Shown one piece after another: positions 21,413 through 34,737 of a stretch of DNA of 64,000 nt. The DNA lies in contig JADGJT010000090.1 of the NCBI GenBank assembly GCA_027604005.1, positions 1-64,000 of the forward strand, given 5' to 3'. The stretch's first letter is position 1; each line of letters opens with the position of its first letter. The DNA comes from Dinochytrium kinnereticum (Eukaryota; Chytridiomycota; Chytridiomycetes; Chytridiales; Chytridiaceae). The notes under the pieces were generated by a model, which did no database searches, was not told where the DNA came from, and saw only the letters and a list, made by a program, of their open reading frames with translations. A program made the position numbers and the translations under genes.

Positions 21413-24400
21413 CTAACGGACGTACAGCGCCGCTTCCTTTCGACGGGAGCTATTTTCAAACTTTAAATAGAATAAAACAATGGCAATGAGATCTATACCT
21501 GAGAGGCAAGCTTTCCACGCGCTTGACCAATTCTGTCCCCAACGTCTTCTGTCTTCTTCACGAGGAAGTTCAGCTTCTCAACTTCCTGTTCATATTGCCA
21601 GATCGGACTGTGACGAATACTGGCCCACTTGGGGCCAATTGAAGATTTAACGTTCGAGATATCGAGAACTCTAGGGTTTGCACATATGTTGAGGACTTCC
21701 GAGCTTATGGCTTTAAGATCCTTTGAAAGACTCTCTGGGGATAAAGATTTACGTGTTACGGGGTTCGTAAGCCCTCCAGCAGCTTCGACAGAGGTTGGCT
21801 TTCCTCGTGAAGCCAAGGGATCGCCACTACTGAAAAGACCGCGAGCAAGGACTAGACTCTTTGAAGCCTTTAGGCGGCAATTTTCTGCTCGAAGATATCT
21901 AAGGGCTGATTTCAAGGACTCAAACTAAAAAAAATCATTTATAATTAGAAGACCTGAGATAAAGAAACGAACTGCCTACCTGGGCTGCAATATTCCCGTC
22001 CATGAGCATTTCCAAACTTTCTTGAAGATCCATGCCATTACTGAAGGGCAGTGGTGAAATGGGTTGTGTGGCAGATGCAGTACTCCTAGGAGTGGCAGCA
22101 TTTTCACTGTCATTAGTTCCAAGATTCATCATTTTACGCGGCGAGCCTGATGAAATCGTAAGAAGAAACCAGTGGGGGAAAAAATGTTGTATACCGATCT
22201 TCTCCTGTCTACTGATCAACTTTTTAAACTTCAAGTTCTCTTGCTCAATGTTTAAATTCTCCGTATGTAGTTGCTCGATAACGTCCGTAAATTCACGTTC
22301 TTTCTCCTTAAGGTTTTGAACCTCTTCTTCCAAAGCAGCAATCGTTTCCGTCTTAGAAAAAGGGTATTAAGTTATTGCCACATAATCTTAAACATACATA
22401 TTTTCGAACGTTATCTACTTTGCGATCCAGCAAATCCACCTTTACAGCATATTCCTCGTTATGTTGTTCCTTGATTTTTAGTTCGCGGACAAGTGCCAAA
22501 ATCTCATCATTCTGACTGTCAATTTGACGCTGCATCTCCATGTTCATTGTATAATCGCTCTTTACCAGTTCTGCACGAACCAACCATGGCGCACGTGGTT
22601 TTACAGCTAATTATTCATTAGAAAAATACCACGAGGCAAAAGTGGCCTTACACTTGTCAGTTGGCTGCCCAATTTTAATATTAAGCTCCTCAAAGTATGG
22701 CAAAAGTCGTTCCAAAACTTGGCTGAGGCCTTCGCCCATAGAAGCCTCTACAACTCCTAGAAGAGCCTCGCTTGCATTTGTCGATAATTGAATCAATATA
22801 GGCACTGAAGGAAGCAAGCTCTGGTCTAATCGATCTTTACAATAAGAGGAAACATTGCCATAGAGCTTTTTGGAAAGGAAAAGGATGAGAGAGAATTGAG
22901 TTCAATTCGCTTACCACAGTTACATAGTCGATTGCCTTTGCTATGGGGCCGCCGATTTCGCGTAATCTCAGAATAATCTCAGGGGATATTGAGTTGGAGA
23001 ATTCCGGGCTTTCGTTAATCCGCTTCAGCAGTTTCCTATGATACATTCATTTAGATGCATATAAGTAGAATTACGGGGAAACCTTGAGCTTAGCCGCAAG
23101 CTTTCAACTGAATCCATGACAGTGGGCATATTTTTCAAAAACTCAGCCTTAACAATCTCTAATTGGGTTCGAAGATCGATGTCTAATTTGTAAGTGTTAA
23201 GCCAATCGAATGAATCATACCTTCTATATCTGTAGAGACAAAAACCTTTTCAAGGCGGGCAAGTTCCACAAAAAGACGGTCGGTTGAAACAAGGAACATC
23301 TCGCAAAGACCCAAAGCCGCTGGCTGTAAGACAATACCGTCAGCTTTATCCAGCGGCGCATACATCTCTGACGCGTGATCTAACTGGACTTGCGACCTGT
23401 GTGGTTGAATCAATTAAAGCTATGAAATGATGAGTTACTTGTTAATATCATCTAGCACTGGTGCTTCCAGCAATTGATCCTTCTTGAGAACGTCGATGAT
23501 AACATTAATCCTAACAAAAATTAACGAAAATCAAGAATAAACGCAACCTCCGCTCGGTGCCGATTAAATCATGATACAAAGCACCGAGTTCAGAAAATCT
23601 CTCGGCGCCGCAACTCTCTACAAGGGCATGAAGCCTTTTTGATAAAGTATGCAGTCCAGTGAGCTTCTGGAGGAACTACAATAATAAGCGGCGAGATAGT
23701 ATGATTATTGATACCTCGAGATAGAGAGACATTTTATCTGCGGCCTCAAAGGTTGCTTTGCTATCATTCAAATAGCTTTTCATGAGGCTGCATTTGAAGT
23801 TAAGACGCCGAAGAAGTAGGACTGAAAGGATAGGATCGTGCTCTTCCTTGAAAAAGCTCTCTGGCAAAAATTGCTATCTACTCATTAGCTTCGAACTCAA
23901 ATTGAAAGAGGGTTTATATTGGAAATGGACATTACCTTAATGATATCGAGATGGTCCTGGGCCTGAATCGCATCAAGCTGCTTTAGGTCCGCCTCAATCG
24001 ACTTTGCTTTATGCTTTAACTCCGTACTCTGAAGACGAAGGTTAAGGCTCAGCATTTCTTGTGTCTGGCTATTTAGTTCACTAGCATCCTCCTTATCTGA
24101 CTTCGAATTACTTCGAAGATCATCAATATCCCTACTACTGTTAAATTTTTTTTAAAAGATTTAGGTACGTTTGAAGGCTTCGAACAAGATTGCGGAACTG
24201 GAAGATGACTCTTTCATGATCACTAATAGCTTCCTCTTGAGCCACGACCTTTTTTTTCAGATCTTGAATAACTCTGTTTTTCATATCTTGCAAAGGAAAA
24301 GTGGCATGTTAGTTAAGGGTAATACTTAAAAAAATCGCAATACCTATTTCCGTCTGCAACTCTTTCTCTGTCAAAACGTGGTTTTCTTCCAATTCGTCGT

Positions 24401-26318
24401 TAAGATCCCGAAGGGCCTCCAGATCAGCTATTGTAGCCTTTAACTCTTCAATTTTCTGCCAATATCATTAGAATAAATATAAGCCGCCGGATATTTGTAT
24501 ACCTCCCCTAACTCCAGATTCTTATCCGTTAAATGCTCAACCATGCGCTCTGCCCCTAAAGCATTGTCCAGAGATTCACTTAAGTTTTCAATCTGGTATT
24601 CAGCCTTTTGTAATTGCTCAGCCAGTCGATCCTTCGCAGCTACGAAACGTTAGCAAGCCAAGGCAGAATACCAAAGTTGCTATGTTTTTGGAAATAAACA
24701 ATAACCTTTATCGGTCATAAAGCTACTTAGCTCGCTCTGCAACTGAGCGATTTGCTCCTTGCTTTCCAGCTCTTGGCGTGCGCTCAAATCTCGGAGTCTA
24801 TAAAATGTCATGATCAATAATAATGAAATGGAGAATAAACACCTACCTAACAAGGGCTTCTCGCAATCGTTCATTTTGACGAGTAAGGACAGTTGCATCG
24901 GCGCTAGTAGCGTCGCCACCAGCATCATTACTCTTCAACTCTACCCAGGTTACCGTCGCCAGTCTTTAGATTTTACCTCTTTCCTCCTTCATTACTTCTA
25001 ACTCAATGGTGAGCTCCTCCAGCTTCTCTTGCGCTGCGTCGTTTTCACTTTGAAGAGCATCAGCTCTCTCCTCGGCAACCTCCTTATCCAATGTCATCAT
25101 CTCAAGAGCTTCATGGGCCTCCGCTATTTGAGCTTCCAATCCTTCTTTTTCCGACTGAATTTCGAGATGAGCCTTGCGATACTCCTTAAGCTCTAACTGC
25201 AGTTCATGCACTTTCTCCTGTAGAGCTTGGCGGGCTATATTGACGTTCTCAATTTCCGCCTTTATCTTCTCGCTCTCCCTGAGCCTTTCTTTGTCTTCCA
25301 CATGTGCTCTCTCCAATAATTGAACGCGGTCTTTAAGTTCCTGTATCAATGCTTGCTGAATCAAGTCAAAAACATTTCCACGAAAGAAGGTCACCTCGGC
25401 AGCATCTGATATTCTCGGAACAGGCGAAAGGGCCATCAATTTTGATTCTGAATCATCCTTCAAGTCGAGATCAGGAGTCCAGTCGTCATCATTCTTTTTA
25501 GGGGACAGTGGAGGTTCCACTTGCCCGTAATTTGAAAATATGTTGTCGCCTTCGTTAACCCCCAGTGGACTCCGAGAAGACTCTGCGCGCTGAAGGTCAC
25601 CTTCACTTACGACAGACTCATCCGGAGGCACAACTAAAGCGGTCGGAGACGGTCCAGGGGATGCAATTGGCGATTCCGCACCTCTCGAAGATGTTACTGT
25701 TGTTCGTGGCTTGGGCTTGGAGGACGAGGTTGCTAATGATGAGGAGGATGAAGTCGTTGGCCTTTTAGCCGATGACAAAGACACGGAGGAAGCCGACGTT
25801 GTTGGTGACCCCAAAGTGCCCCTTGTGACCGGTGTTCTGGTTGTTCGCGATGCAGTAACTACAGGACTTTTTGCAGAGCTTATTTTCGGTGTTGCGGATG
25901 ATATTGATGGCGTTGATTTAGCTGTTAATCCACCAGGTTTCGGGGTTGTTGGCGAATATGATCGTCGACTTGTATCTTCGGTCTTGGGTCAAGTAAATAC
26001 ACATACATACAAAGCACAAAGAAAAACGCCCACCTCTTGAACCCCTTTGAGACCACCGGCCAATACCTTTTTTATTTGAGTTGACCTCACAAAGACACCG
26101 TAAAGCGGCTGACAGTCAAAGTAGCGTTGGCCCTGGACGGATCCGTCGTTCTTCCCGTACGGAGAATCCAGCTCTATGCCTACCCATTTCCCAGTCGCGA
26201 ATGCGGTCTCTCCCACAAAACGAACAGTGCCAGCAACTAATGCGGCAGCCTGTGCGCCTGCATCCGCAGATCCGGCTGGCGTGCTGATTTCAACTCGGGA
26301 ACCAACTTCAACATTCAT
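21413..26318 (-). CDS. Dynactin p150-Glued (CAP-Gly, large dynactin subunit)
   Basis: This is the shoulder/arm subunit of dynactin that binds dynein intermediate chain and microtubules. Start 26318 gives MNVEVGSRVEI, a CAP-Gly domain with GTVRFVGETAFATGKWVGIE and the GKNDGSVQGQRYF core. A Ser/Pro/Thr-rich basic linker (about 25400-25990) follows, then long coiled coils (for example ELQLELKEYRKAHLEIQSEK), a globular dynactin domain and a second coiled coil. The last exon after the intron at about 21463-21499 ends RRKEAALYVR. Roughly 15 introns of 40-60 nt are spread through it; the spliced size of about 1,250-1,300 residues suits the family. It is divergent from RRP41 with 32 bp between start codons. 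LIS1, another dynein regulator, lies 17 kb away. Confidence 0.9.
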
Positions 26319-26350
26319 GGCCCCTGCATACACCTTAAAATTTGTCTGAG
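26319..26350. promoter_or_regulatory. 32-bp divergent start-codon spacer (dynactin p150 / RRP41)
   Basis: Only 32 bp separate the two ATGs, too little for two separate leaders and promoters. The first in-frame ATG was used for each gene; upstream extensions of both frames lack an ATG. Regulatory sequence must overlap the coding region of one or both genes. Confidence 0.65.
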
Positions 26351-27283
26351 ATGAGAGAAGAAATAGTGAGCCCCGAAGGCTTAAGGTCGGACGGAAGGAG
26401 GCCCACAGAGCTCAGGCGGCTCAAGTGTCGGATACAGGTCTTCCCACATGCAGATGGATCAGCCTACATTGAGCAGGGAAATACGAAATGTCTTGTTACG
26501 GTCGTCGGACCCCATGAGGTTTTTACTTGCTACGTGAGCGTCGACAAAGGCTAAGAATCGCAGTCTCAACGACGAGCAACGGCACAGCGTTCATCAATCA
26601 ACGTGCAATTTAATGTAGCAAGCTTCAGCACGGGAGAGAGAAAACAAAGATTGCGTCAAGATCGGTAAGCTTTCATCGAGAAACAGGAATCTAATCTGGA
26701 AAGCCGGCTCTTTGAGATGGCATCTTTTATCAAATCAACATTCGAGCCGGTGGTATTTGGGCTATCTGCAAGGTCTGAGGTTACCATCAACATACAGATT
26801 ATTCAAATCGATGGAGGTGGGTTGCCTTTTTTTTTTTAGAAATCAAACTAAATGCCGTGAAAGGCATACTACACACAGCAATAAACGGCGTCACATTAGC
26901 TCTGATAGACGCTGGCGTTCCTATGAAAGACTTTGTTGTCGCCTGTTCGGGAAGCTATGCAGATAGCCATGCCCTTCTAGGTACCGCGTGACAGCTATCT
27001 GAACATTTCTAACCGTCCAGACCTCAATTTCGTTGAAGAATCTGGCGACGTTCCTGTTCTTACCCTTGCGTGCATGGCCAAATCCAAAAAGATTCTACTG
27101 ACATCGGTATGGATGATGTGCTTTCAAAGATGATACGCTGAACCCTTTCTGTAGCTGGAATCCCGACTGCACCTGGATCACTTTGAAAGCGTAATGGAGC
27201 TTACCGCCGAGGGATGCGCAGGGATTGTGGGTGTGCTGGAGAAGGCCATCAAAGACTCTGGACGGGAGAGAATAAACTCGTAA
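26351..27283 (+). CDS. Exosome core subunit RRP41/SKI6 (RNase PH fold)
   Basis: This is a ring subunit of the RNA exosome (RNase PH family, catalytically inert in eukaryotes). Motifs in order: LRSDGRRPTELRRLKCRI, DGSAYIEQGNTKCLVTVVGP, SINVQFNVASFSTGERK, RRLFEMASFIKSTFEPVV, VTINIQIIQIDG, ALIDAGVPMKDFVVACSGSY, DLNFVEESGDVPVLTLACM and HLDHFESVMELTAEGCAGIV. Introns include 26519-26563 (45 nt), about 26667-26706, about 26816-26866 and about 26980-27020. The ending RERINS gives a slightly shorter C-terminus than animal RRP41. It is in tandem with the CCDC17-like gene, 65 bp upstream of that gene's proposed ATG. Confidence 0.92.
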
Positions 27284-27348
27284 TTTACTTTTTTACTCGT
27301 CCGCAGGTTGTCAGACAGTCCTGACATTCCCAGCCAACAAATCTGTAC

Positions 27349-30300
27349 ATGTTCCCCAATGTGAGCAACGGCACTGCAACGCTCTGGAAGGATAGGCAAG
27401 CTGCTGGCTGCTGCCCGTCACGTCTAACCGCCCTGCAGTCTCCTTGCAGAGAAACGAAAGCTGCAGGCAGACCTTGCCCTGCTCAACCAAGGCGGTACTA
27501 TAATCTCAGACTTGGAAGCATTTCGAGACTTGTCACTGCAGATACATGTCGATGCTGTTCCAAAGGCCGAGGGTATAGATGAGAAGTATGTTAACCTGTT
27601 CAACCCTTTTGCTAAAGAATTAAAAAAAGAAAGCCTCGTGAGTCCTTGGAATTTACCGTATCCAAAGAGAGTGTGTTGGTGAACGAAGTGGTTGAGCTTA
27701 GGGAGCAATACCTGAAAAATGGAGGCGCAGATGTGCAGGTATTGAATCAGTTTCAACTGTTGGAGGAGGAAGCTCGGAAACTGGACGATGATCCATCCGA
27801 AAATGTTGATATCAACAATTTGTTTACGTTCGGCGGGACCACAATGCGCTTCGAATCTCAATCGTATCTCGGATTTTACCCAGTAAGACATATTGGGCCG
27901 TGGTGGAGAATTTTAATAAAGGAAAAAGATGTATTCTTTTCGTGCTGACGACCAGCAGAGGATTCTATCTCAACCGTACTCCTCGGATATTGGATTTTCT
28001 GTCGTTTGGTAAGATATGATACTGGCGGACGTATTAACCTCGCTTAGGGATTTTGTCTCAGGATTACCTCAAACAATCACGAGCTCAGTCGAGATAATAT
28101 ATGGAGTTATCGACCGTGATGAAGCCATGTTCAACTTATCGTCGTTTGAAGCAAAGGGAAAATTCCGTTCAGCGCTGCTTCACAACATCTACGTTCTTTC
28201 ACACGCGTCAAGGGAAACTAATGTAATCTCATCGTCATTTGATAGGATTTACAGACGTTTTTAATGACACATTAAAGGCCACTCTAAAAAAATCCGTTCG
28301 GCTTGTCGTCCAGATTCGACTTTTAAAGCGTTTAGCTCCGATCGACCTTTCCGATCTGCGCCCGTTCGGATGGACCTTTCTTGATCTCTGCGAAAATGAT
28401 AAGGACTTGAACTCTGGGAACTGGTACGGAAAATGGCTGTTTTGGTCGCCTAAACAAGGTTTTAAGGAAACTCCCAATCTACCTGCCACCCGTTGAATTT
28501 TTTCAAGACGTATCCTCTGTTGAAACACTACGGTACATGCAGTCCTTCCGTTCACATTTTTTTAACAAAGAAAAAGTGTGAAAGGCGCCTATTTGTACAT
28601 TCGTGTATTTAGCCCTATCATGGATGAAATGCGACTGTCGCAGGAAAAAGATGTTGTTGATGATTACTTACTCTTCACACCAAAGGACGGGGTTTCTGCT
28701 TCGATAGGACTTTCTAGCTCTGGAGATCTTGAACGGGTTTCATCGACTCACTCACTGAAAGGACAACCATCAACAGAAGTTTTGCCTTCTGAAACGATTG
28801 TGGAGGAGGTTCCGACGATTGACCCCATTACTTCAATCATCGAATCAAATCCTGCAGAAATTAACACCGAAAGCGAGGAACCCTTAGAGTTGTAAAATAA
28901 TGACCTCAAGTTGAGACTTACTGTATTTATTTAGGATGCAAATCAAGATAGAGAGACTAGACCATTTCACATCTCTTCCAAAATTGTTTATCAGACTTCG
29001 AGTTGTTGATGCCACTGGTCGTGATCTTCAACCAATGTGGTTAAGCAGAAGCCTGAAGGCGGTGAATGGAAAGGGGTCTATAAAATGGACTCCTGCTGAA
29101 ACTTGTTTTGAGCTAAGTCGAGTAGCGATATCAAGAGGAATACGAATTCTTGCAGACTTATGCCAGGTTTTAGAGCTCTTCAGCGATCGTTTCTTAAGTA
29201 TTTTAACTGTCTCTAGTTTGAAGATGAACAGAACTTGATTTCTGAAACCTCTGGCATTGTAACAAGTACGTGTACTTTTTAGCCCGAGTTCATATTACTA
29301 ACTTTGAATAGCAACGCAAGGAAGCTGTGAAATAATCATAACGGGGAAAACGGGATCTCTTCACTTAAAGCTTGACAAAAAAGAAGAGATCCCCCAGCCA
29401 AGCATTATCCTCCCTAAAGACCCACAACCTGAGCCCTGGCTTGAAAGCAGCTTCAAGCGGACAAAAAATGTCAAAATAGCAAAAGGCGACACCATTACAT
29501 TGTACATCGATGGAGGTGAGCTCTATATTTTATTAAATAATCTAAAAGGCATTAGCAAGGTACCTTCCGCAGAATAGCACAGTATCGAGGGCGATTGCAA
29601 AAGTTTTTTCGAAGAATGTGGTGCAGAGTGAAGGATGTGATCAAATTGAGACCTGCCCCAAACTGGACTCACCCCTTCTTTCCCCGGAATTTAAGATGGT
29701 ATGATCTTCAAAATTCTTGCGTCTTGAAATTTATTTCCATTGCTTTCATGCACTTTTGCTCGTTACTCTATTTCGCTTTCTTTGTGGTACTACCCGTCTA
29801 ATCCACAAGAACACAGCTCTCAAAAGAGATAAAACCACTCCAAACCGACGCAACCCTCACAGCCCTCATCAAACTCTACACAATCGACAAATTCACAAGC
29901 CAAATCTCCCTTATCGGAGTGTCTCTGCTCAATCTTTTCGTCGACACTGTAACAGGTTTACAACCCGTCGATAAACTCTCTTCAACCGCTGTGTTGAATG
30001 AAGGTAAGTCCCCACAAATTGGTTTGAACGGAAAATAACACTTGATAAAGGTAACTTCCAACTACCCATCTACAAACTCCCCCCCGATTTCGATTTCCCA
30101 GGTGGCCTTCACGTAAAGTGCTTGTCGAAACGAGTCCCATGCAGTACTTTGCTAGTCAGAATTTACAGTGGGAAAAGTAGCGAACGTGAGTGCTCATCTT
30201 TTTTAACCACAGAAATTAATATTACGATCCAGCACCCCCACCCTATCCTTCAAAACTCTACAATTCCGAGCCATCGTGTCCTACAGATTTCGAGAAAGAC

Positions 30301-31403
30301 TTATACCCGCACCTCGCAGCCCTACCCTCCGAAACTGTTCGCCAATACCTACTCGCTAGTGACGAATCCCTCCAAACCCTCTCCAACGACGCGTTAACCT
30401 CCCACATCATTAAACGTCTCACTAGAGATAAAACGCCGGCCAAATACCTTGAAATTAACAGTTTTCTTAAATTCGAACCGGCGTTAGGTGTATCAGTTGC
30501 GGTGGATAAGGCGTTTAATCTCCGTGCAAAGGCCTTCTCGGTGCCGGTAGTTAAGATTGTTGAGATTGTGCCAGCACGAGGAGCGGTGAAGGCTAAAGAG
30601 ACGGTGATAGGTTCTTCGGTTGGACAGGTGGTTGATTTTGATTCTGAGGTACGTGAGATAACCTTTGAAAAGTGAATTGATGCTGCTCTCGATTTATCGC
30701 AGGTTCGGTGCCCAGAATGGTTGGACGATTTTCAGGTACATTTTATTGGTTTTTGCAGCTGGTTTCTTTTTCTCCAACGAAGATAAACTTAACATTTGAC
30801 CTTCATAATAGACGTTTCCCGAAATCCCATCAACCTCCAACCTATACCTCATCGTCGATATCCTCTGTCTAACCTACGCCGAAAGAGAATACCAAATCAA
30901 ATCTCAGGGATGGACAATCTTTCCCATCCTCCATAACCACGAGTACACATCTTTCGGATCGTTCCGATTGCCTCTGGTAAGTTTTCTCAGTCGCTCATCT
31001 GGTGCCTATGAATAACGGTAAAAGTATGAGGGAAAACTCCCAAGCGAGCTTCTATCCTTTCTCTGCCAAAAAGACTTTCCGGAGGCCATCGCGTTGGCTT
31101 TGAAAGTGAAGGCTTTGAAGCAACAAAAGAAAGGAACTTCGGTCAATCTGAGAATATGCGATAGTCGGTTAACAAAGGGTCTTCCAAGGGATGCGGTAGG
31201 ATATGTCGTTTTTTTCCCCGAAACCAGGCTGACCTAGGATTTTTTTTTTCTTCTCCTAGGACGTGGATACGAGATACACACCATCCTATGACCTGGTCAG
31301 TTTCCAAGAATCACCCCTTCTCCGAAAATTGATCCCAAAGGGAATATCGAAAGAAGACTTCCAGAAACGTTGTGTCAGCACGATTACGCGTCTTTCCAGT
31401 TGA
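27349..31403 (+). CDS. Large CCDC17-like protein with repeated beta-sandwich-type domains
   Basis: I do not recognise a characterised gene, but the pattern resembles animal CCDC17. There is an N-terminal coiled coil (QKRKLQADLALLNQGG; VVELREQYLKNGGADVQVL), then a unit GFSVVWDFVSGLPQTITSSV...FGWTFLDLCENDKDLNSGNW that parallels CCDC17's 'VVYYDF.RGL' and 'W..L.LFD.D..L.SG.W.LPL' segments. The second half of the unit recurs near the C-terminus as IKSQGWTIFPILHNHEYTSF followed by GSFRLPL. A middle part (about 28936-30650) is beta-rich with no name. Introns are short, about 15 in all. The 5' end is uncertain: ATG 27349 requires a 16-nt second exon (27401-27416) and introns of 40 and 33 nt. TGA 31401-31403 is firm. 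CCDC17 is linked to ciliated cells in animals; a flagellar role here is inference. Confidence 0.5.
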
Positions 31404-31500
31404 GCCAATAATATGTAGATATCTACTTGACATATGTAAAAAGAAAAGGAGTAGTTTTATTTGAGGCAATAATAATCAATGATGCGAGGTGATTTCTGAA

Positions 31501-34073
31501 TCAAAAGTACTGAAGAGACCAAACCTAAGAAAAAGCAAAAATACCGGCCCTTAATAATAATGACCCACAAAAAAAACTACTACTACAAACCTTCAAAGCA
31601 CCGTCTTGACCAGCAGATACCAAAGTAGAGGGGTTCAAAAACTGCACGCTATTAACACTCTCCAAATGGGCTCCTAAAGAACCCGCCCAACAAGACACAT
31701 TAGAACTATAAAAAAAAAGTGAAAGAAAAAGTATTGGCACTAAACGAACCCTTGATAGTGATGTGCTTTGTGGGCTTTTCAACGCTCCAAATCTCGATGT
31801 TGGTGTCCAATGACCCACTTGCTGCATGACGGCCATCCGGAGACCACGCAAAGGTGTTGATCCTTGCGTTATGGAACACCCAGTTGTTGATTTTAACCTG
31901 GCAGGTAGAAACAGAAAAAGGTAAATGCTAAGGGAAGAGATGGTTACGTGATGATGGCGAAACGAACCTCCCATGTGTCCGTGCCATAGACGATGATCAT
32001 ACGGTCCTTATCGGCGCTGGCTACTCTGGTTAGAACGGGAAGAGACGATACGAATTACCAAGAAGTCCTCCATCGGGAGAGTAAGACAAGACGGTAATGG
32101 GCCCCCTGTTGTTCGAGACCGTCTTAACCTCCTGCAACTGAGTACCAGAAAGGCTAAAAATGTGAACAGTGCGGTCCTAAGATTGAAGAGTGTGAGAAGA
32201 AAGAAAATTGGGTTAAATGAAATACCTCATCTCCAATAGCCACTTGCGTTGCCGAAGGTGACAAAGCAATGGCTGTAGGAGTCCACGACACTTTGACAAC
32301 CGACGCAACAGCTCCACCCGAGATAACGCGAATGTTTTGGTCTCCGCTTATCACGACCGACACGGCTCCGTTCGACGCGATTCCCTTAGGTAAGCTCCCG
32401 ACAGCAAGCTGGAACCTACAACATCATCATTAGCAAAGCTGAACTGATACTAGTTTCTCTCTTTCTTTCGTACCCATCAAACGACAGAGACGGAACGTCG
32501 ATGGATCTTAAAGTGTCATCCATTCCAATTGACGCAACTTTGTCACCAGTCTTGTAAAACTGAGTGACTTGGTTAGCATGACCTGTTCCAGAGACAGGCT
32601 TGGATCCAACAGATTCGTCCCAAGCCAATACTCGGCCATCGTAACTACCTGCGACAAAGGTTGTTTCGGAGATTGCGGCAAGCGCCGTAATGGCTTTTTG
32701 GTGACCCTACCGTTCACTTAGGACAGTGATAGATAGCAGGTAGGAACGTACCTTGACACTCCTGGAAACCTTCTGGCTGGCCATATCGAGGTAGTTGATG
32801 TCACCAGCGAGGGATAGAGATATGAGGTTCTTCCCTTGCCACAAGCTTCCAACTTGCTGGTCCTCAATAGTGCTTCCCAGGGTGAACGTGCTGAATCCAA
32901 CGTTAGACAGAATTTGACCTTCGTAATCAAAGTAATTTACTTTACGACTTGCTTCCTGCTGACGTCCCAAACCTTTGCAGTCATATCCATCGATGAGGAA
33001 AGAATACTGTTGCTGTCGGGGCTCCAGGAGATGGACATGATACCACCAGTGTGGGATTGCTCACTTCCTGTCAGTTCTGAGACGAGGTCACCCGTCTTGC
33101 CATCGTAGAGGAAGATCTAAAGGTATGGGGTTTAGATCTGTCCATTTTGAGTATCTCTCAAAGAAATATTACCTTCGCGTCCATTCCAGAGGTGGCGAAA
33201 AAGTCTCCATTGGGCGAGTACTTGACGCTCTGAACGAATCTGGTGTGGTCCTTGATGGACTTGTTGAATTTGAATGGTACACCATGATAAAAGTTGACGG
33301 TCATGTCATCCGAGCATGTCACAGCTCGAAGAGGCCGGCCCGGGCGAATGGCGGTGGCATTGATCGTCTTACTGTGCCCACTTATCTCTCCAACGGACGA
33401 TGCGGTATCAAACAAGAAGGCATGGCCAAATCTGAACCAAAAACAAACATATTGGTCATTCGCAAGGTACCTTTAGGAGAAAAAACAGGGCCATCTCAAC
33501 CTACCGATCCTTTCCTTCACCGACGGCAATGAGCCTCTTGCTCTCAAAGTCCCATGAAATGTCGTTGATCCGGCCCCCGAGGGCTCGCGTCTCGGTCTTC
33601 AAGATCTGCTCGGGTTGAGTTGCGTCCCAGATTCTCACATTTCCCTGGGCATCTACGGAAGAGAAGAAGCTGTTAAGACACTTCTCGTGTATATCTCCGA
33701 AATATACCTCCAGAGGCGATGTAGAACCCGCTGGGCGAGTATTTGGCAACGGTGGCCTGAGATGAATGACCCCAATACTCTGTGGCAATCAAAGGATTCT
33801 ACACGAAGCAGCGGACAAAAGGGTCAGTGATTCCTCCAAAGCATCCAGCGGGGGGGTTTACACCGACGGACTCACATCAATGTTGCGGATGATAACTGAA
33901 CGGCCGCTGGTGTAAAGAAAGTTGACGCCCTTTGGGTCCTCGCCCAGATTGACCGAGTGGCCACGCGTGGTGGTTGGCTGTGGAGGAAAGACGGCCTCTA
34001 GCAGCCGGGGTTAGCAATGGGATGTGAGGGATCATGCGCTGCATGAGCGCAGAGTACTTTTCGTGTAGGACAT
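31501..34073 (-). CDS. Actin-interacting protein 1 (AIP1/WDR1), WD40
   Basis: This protein works with cofilin to disassemble actin filaments. The 5' end is rebuilt by a 63-nt intron: [20 protein letters not shown] then [20 protein letters not shown], matching the family start. WD repeats follow in two seven-blade propellers, for example [75 protein letters not shown] and [20 protein letters not shown], and at the end [20 protein letters not shown] followed by [15 protein letters not shown]. The last intron is about 31525-31591. Length, about 600 residues, is typical. The upstream 730 bp hold a microsatellite block. Confidence 0.93.
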
Positions 34074-34274
34074 CTGCGATGGGCGAAGGCGGTGAGTTGA
34101 GGCGACGGTGGGTGAGTGGAGGTGAGGTGAGGGTGAAATCTGTTGCACAGCTGGCTGGGATTTTGAGGCCTTGGAATCTCTCCACCCCACCACTGCCTGG
34201 GGGACTGAGGCGGATGCGATGCTTCCACCCCCCCTCTGTTCTGGCATTGCATTGGACTGAAATGAATGCGTGAA

Positions 34275-34314
34275 GATGGATGGATGGATGGATGGATGGA
34301 TGGGTGGATGGATG
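34275..34314. repeat. (GATG)n microsatellite
   Basis: There are about ten copies of GATG on the plus strand with one interruption (GGTG). It is complementary to the (CATC)n arrays that follow at 34411-34437, 34569-34588 and 34669-34690, so the block can in principle fold into a hairpin. Confidence 0.9.
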
Positions 34315-34322
34315 CCTGCCTG

Positions 34323-34737
34323 CAGCCATCCGTTCAACCTCCTCAACCCCACAATAACGATAAAGTGCAGATAAAGAGAGCGAGCATGCATGTATTGATT
34401 GCCTGATGAGCATCCATCCATCCATCCATCCATCCATTCGTTCGTCGATGCATCCTCAGCAGCACCCTCACTCAGTGTGCAGCCATCCGTTCAACCTCAT
34501 CAACCCCACAATAATGATAAAGTGCAGATAAAGAGAGCGAGCATGCATGTATTGATTGCCTGATGAGCATCCATCCATCCATCCATCCNNNNNNNNNNNN
34601 NNNNNNNNNNNNNNNGATAAAGTGCAGATAAAGAGAGCGAGCATGCATGTATTGATTGCCTGATGAGCATCCATCCATCCATCCATCCATTCGTTCGGTC
34701 GTCGATGCATCCTCAGTCGCTCCATCCATTCAACCTC
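34323..34737. repeat. Tandem repeat with 157-bp period, (CATC)n core, about 2.5 copies
   Basis: Copy 1 begins at 34323 and copy 2 at 34480 with near-identical sequence (CAGCCATCCGTTCAACCTC...), each holding GATAAAGTGCAGATAAAGAG, a GCATGCATGTATTGATTGCC segment and a (CATC)n run. A third, partial copy resumes at 34616 after the gap. Distances between GATAAAG anchors are 157 bp (34359 to 34516) and 100 bp across the N run, so the gap size is nominal or a unit was collapsed in assembly. Confidence 0.9.
34589..34615. other. Assembly gap (27 N)
   Basis: A run of N inside the second repeat unit, right after a (CATC)n run. The assembler stopped in the repeat, so the true copy number is unknown. Confidence 0.99.

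Noticed and set aside
14480..27283. A functional gene cluster linking MRE11, MUS81, the ENTH protein, dynactin and RRP41
   Set aside because: The products act in unrelated processes; adjacency is best explained by genome compaction, apart from the MRE11/MUS81 pair.
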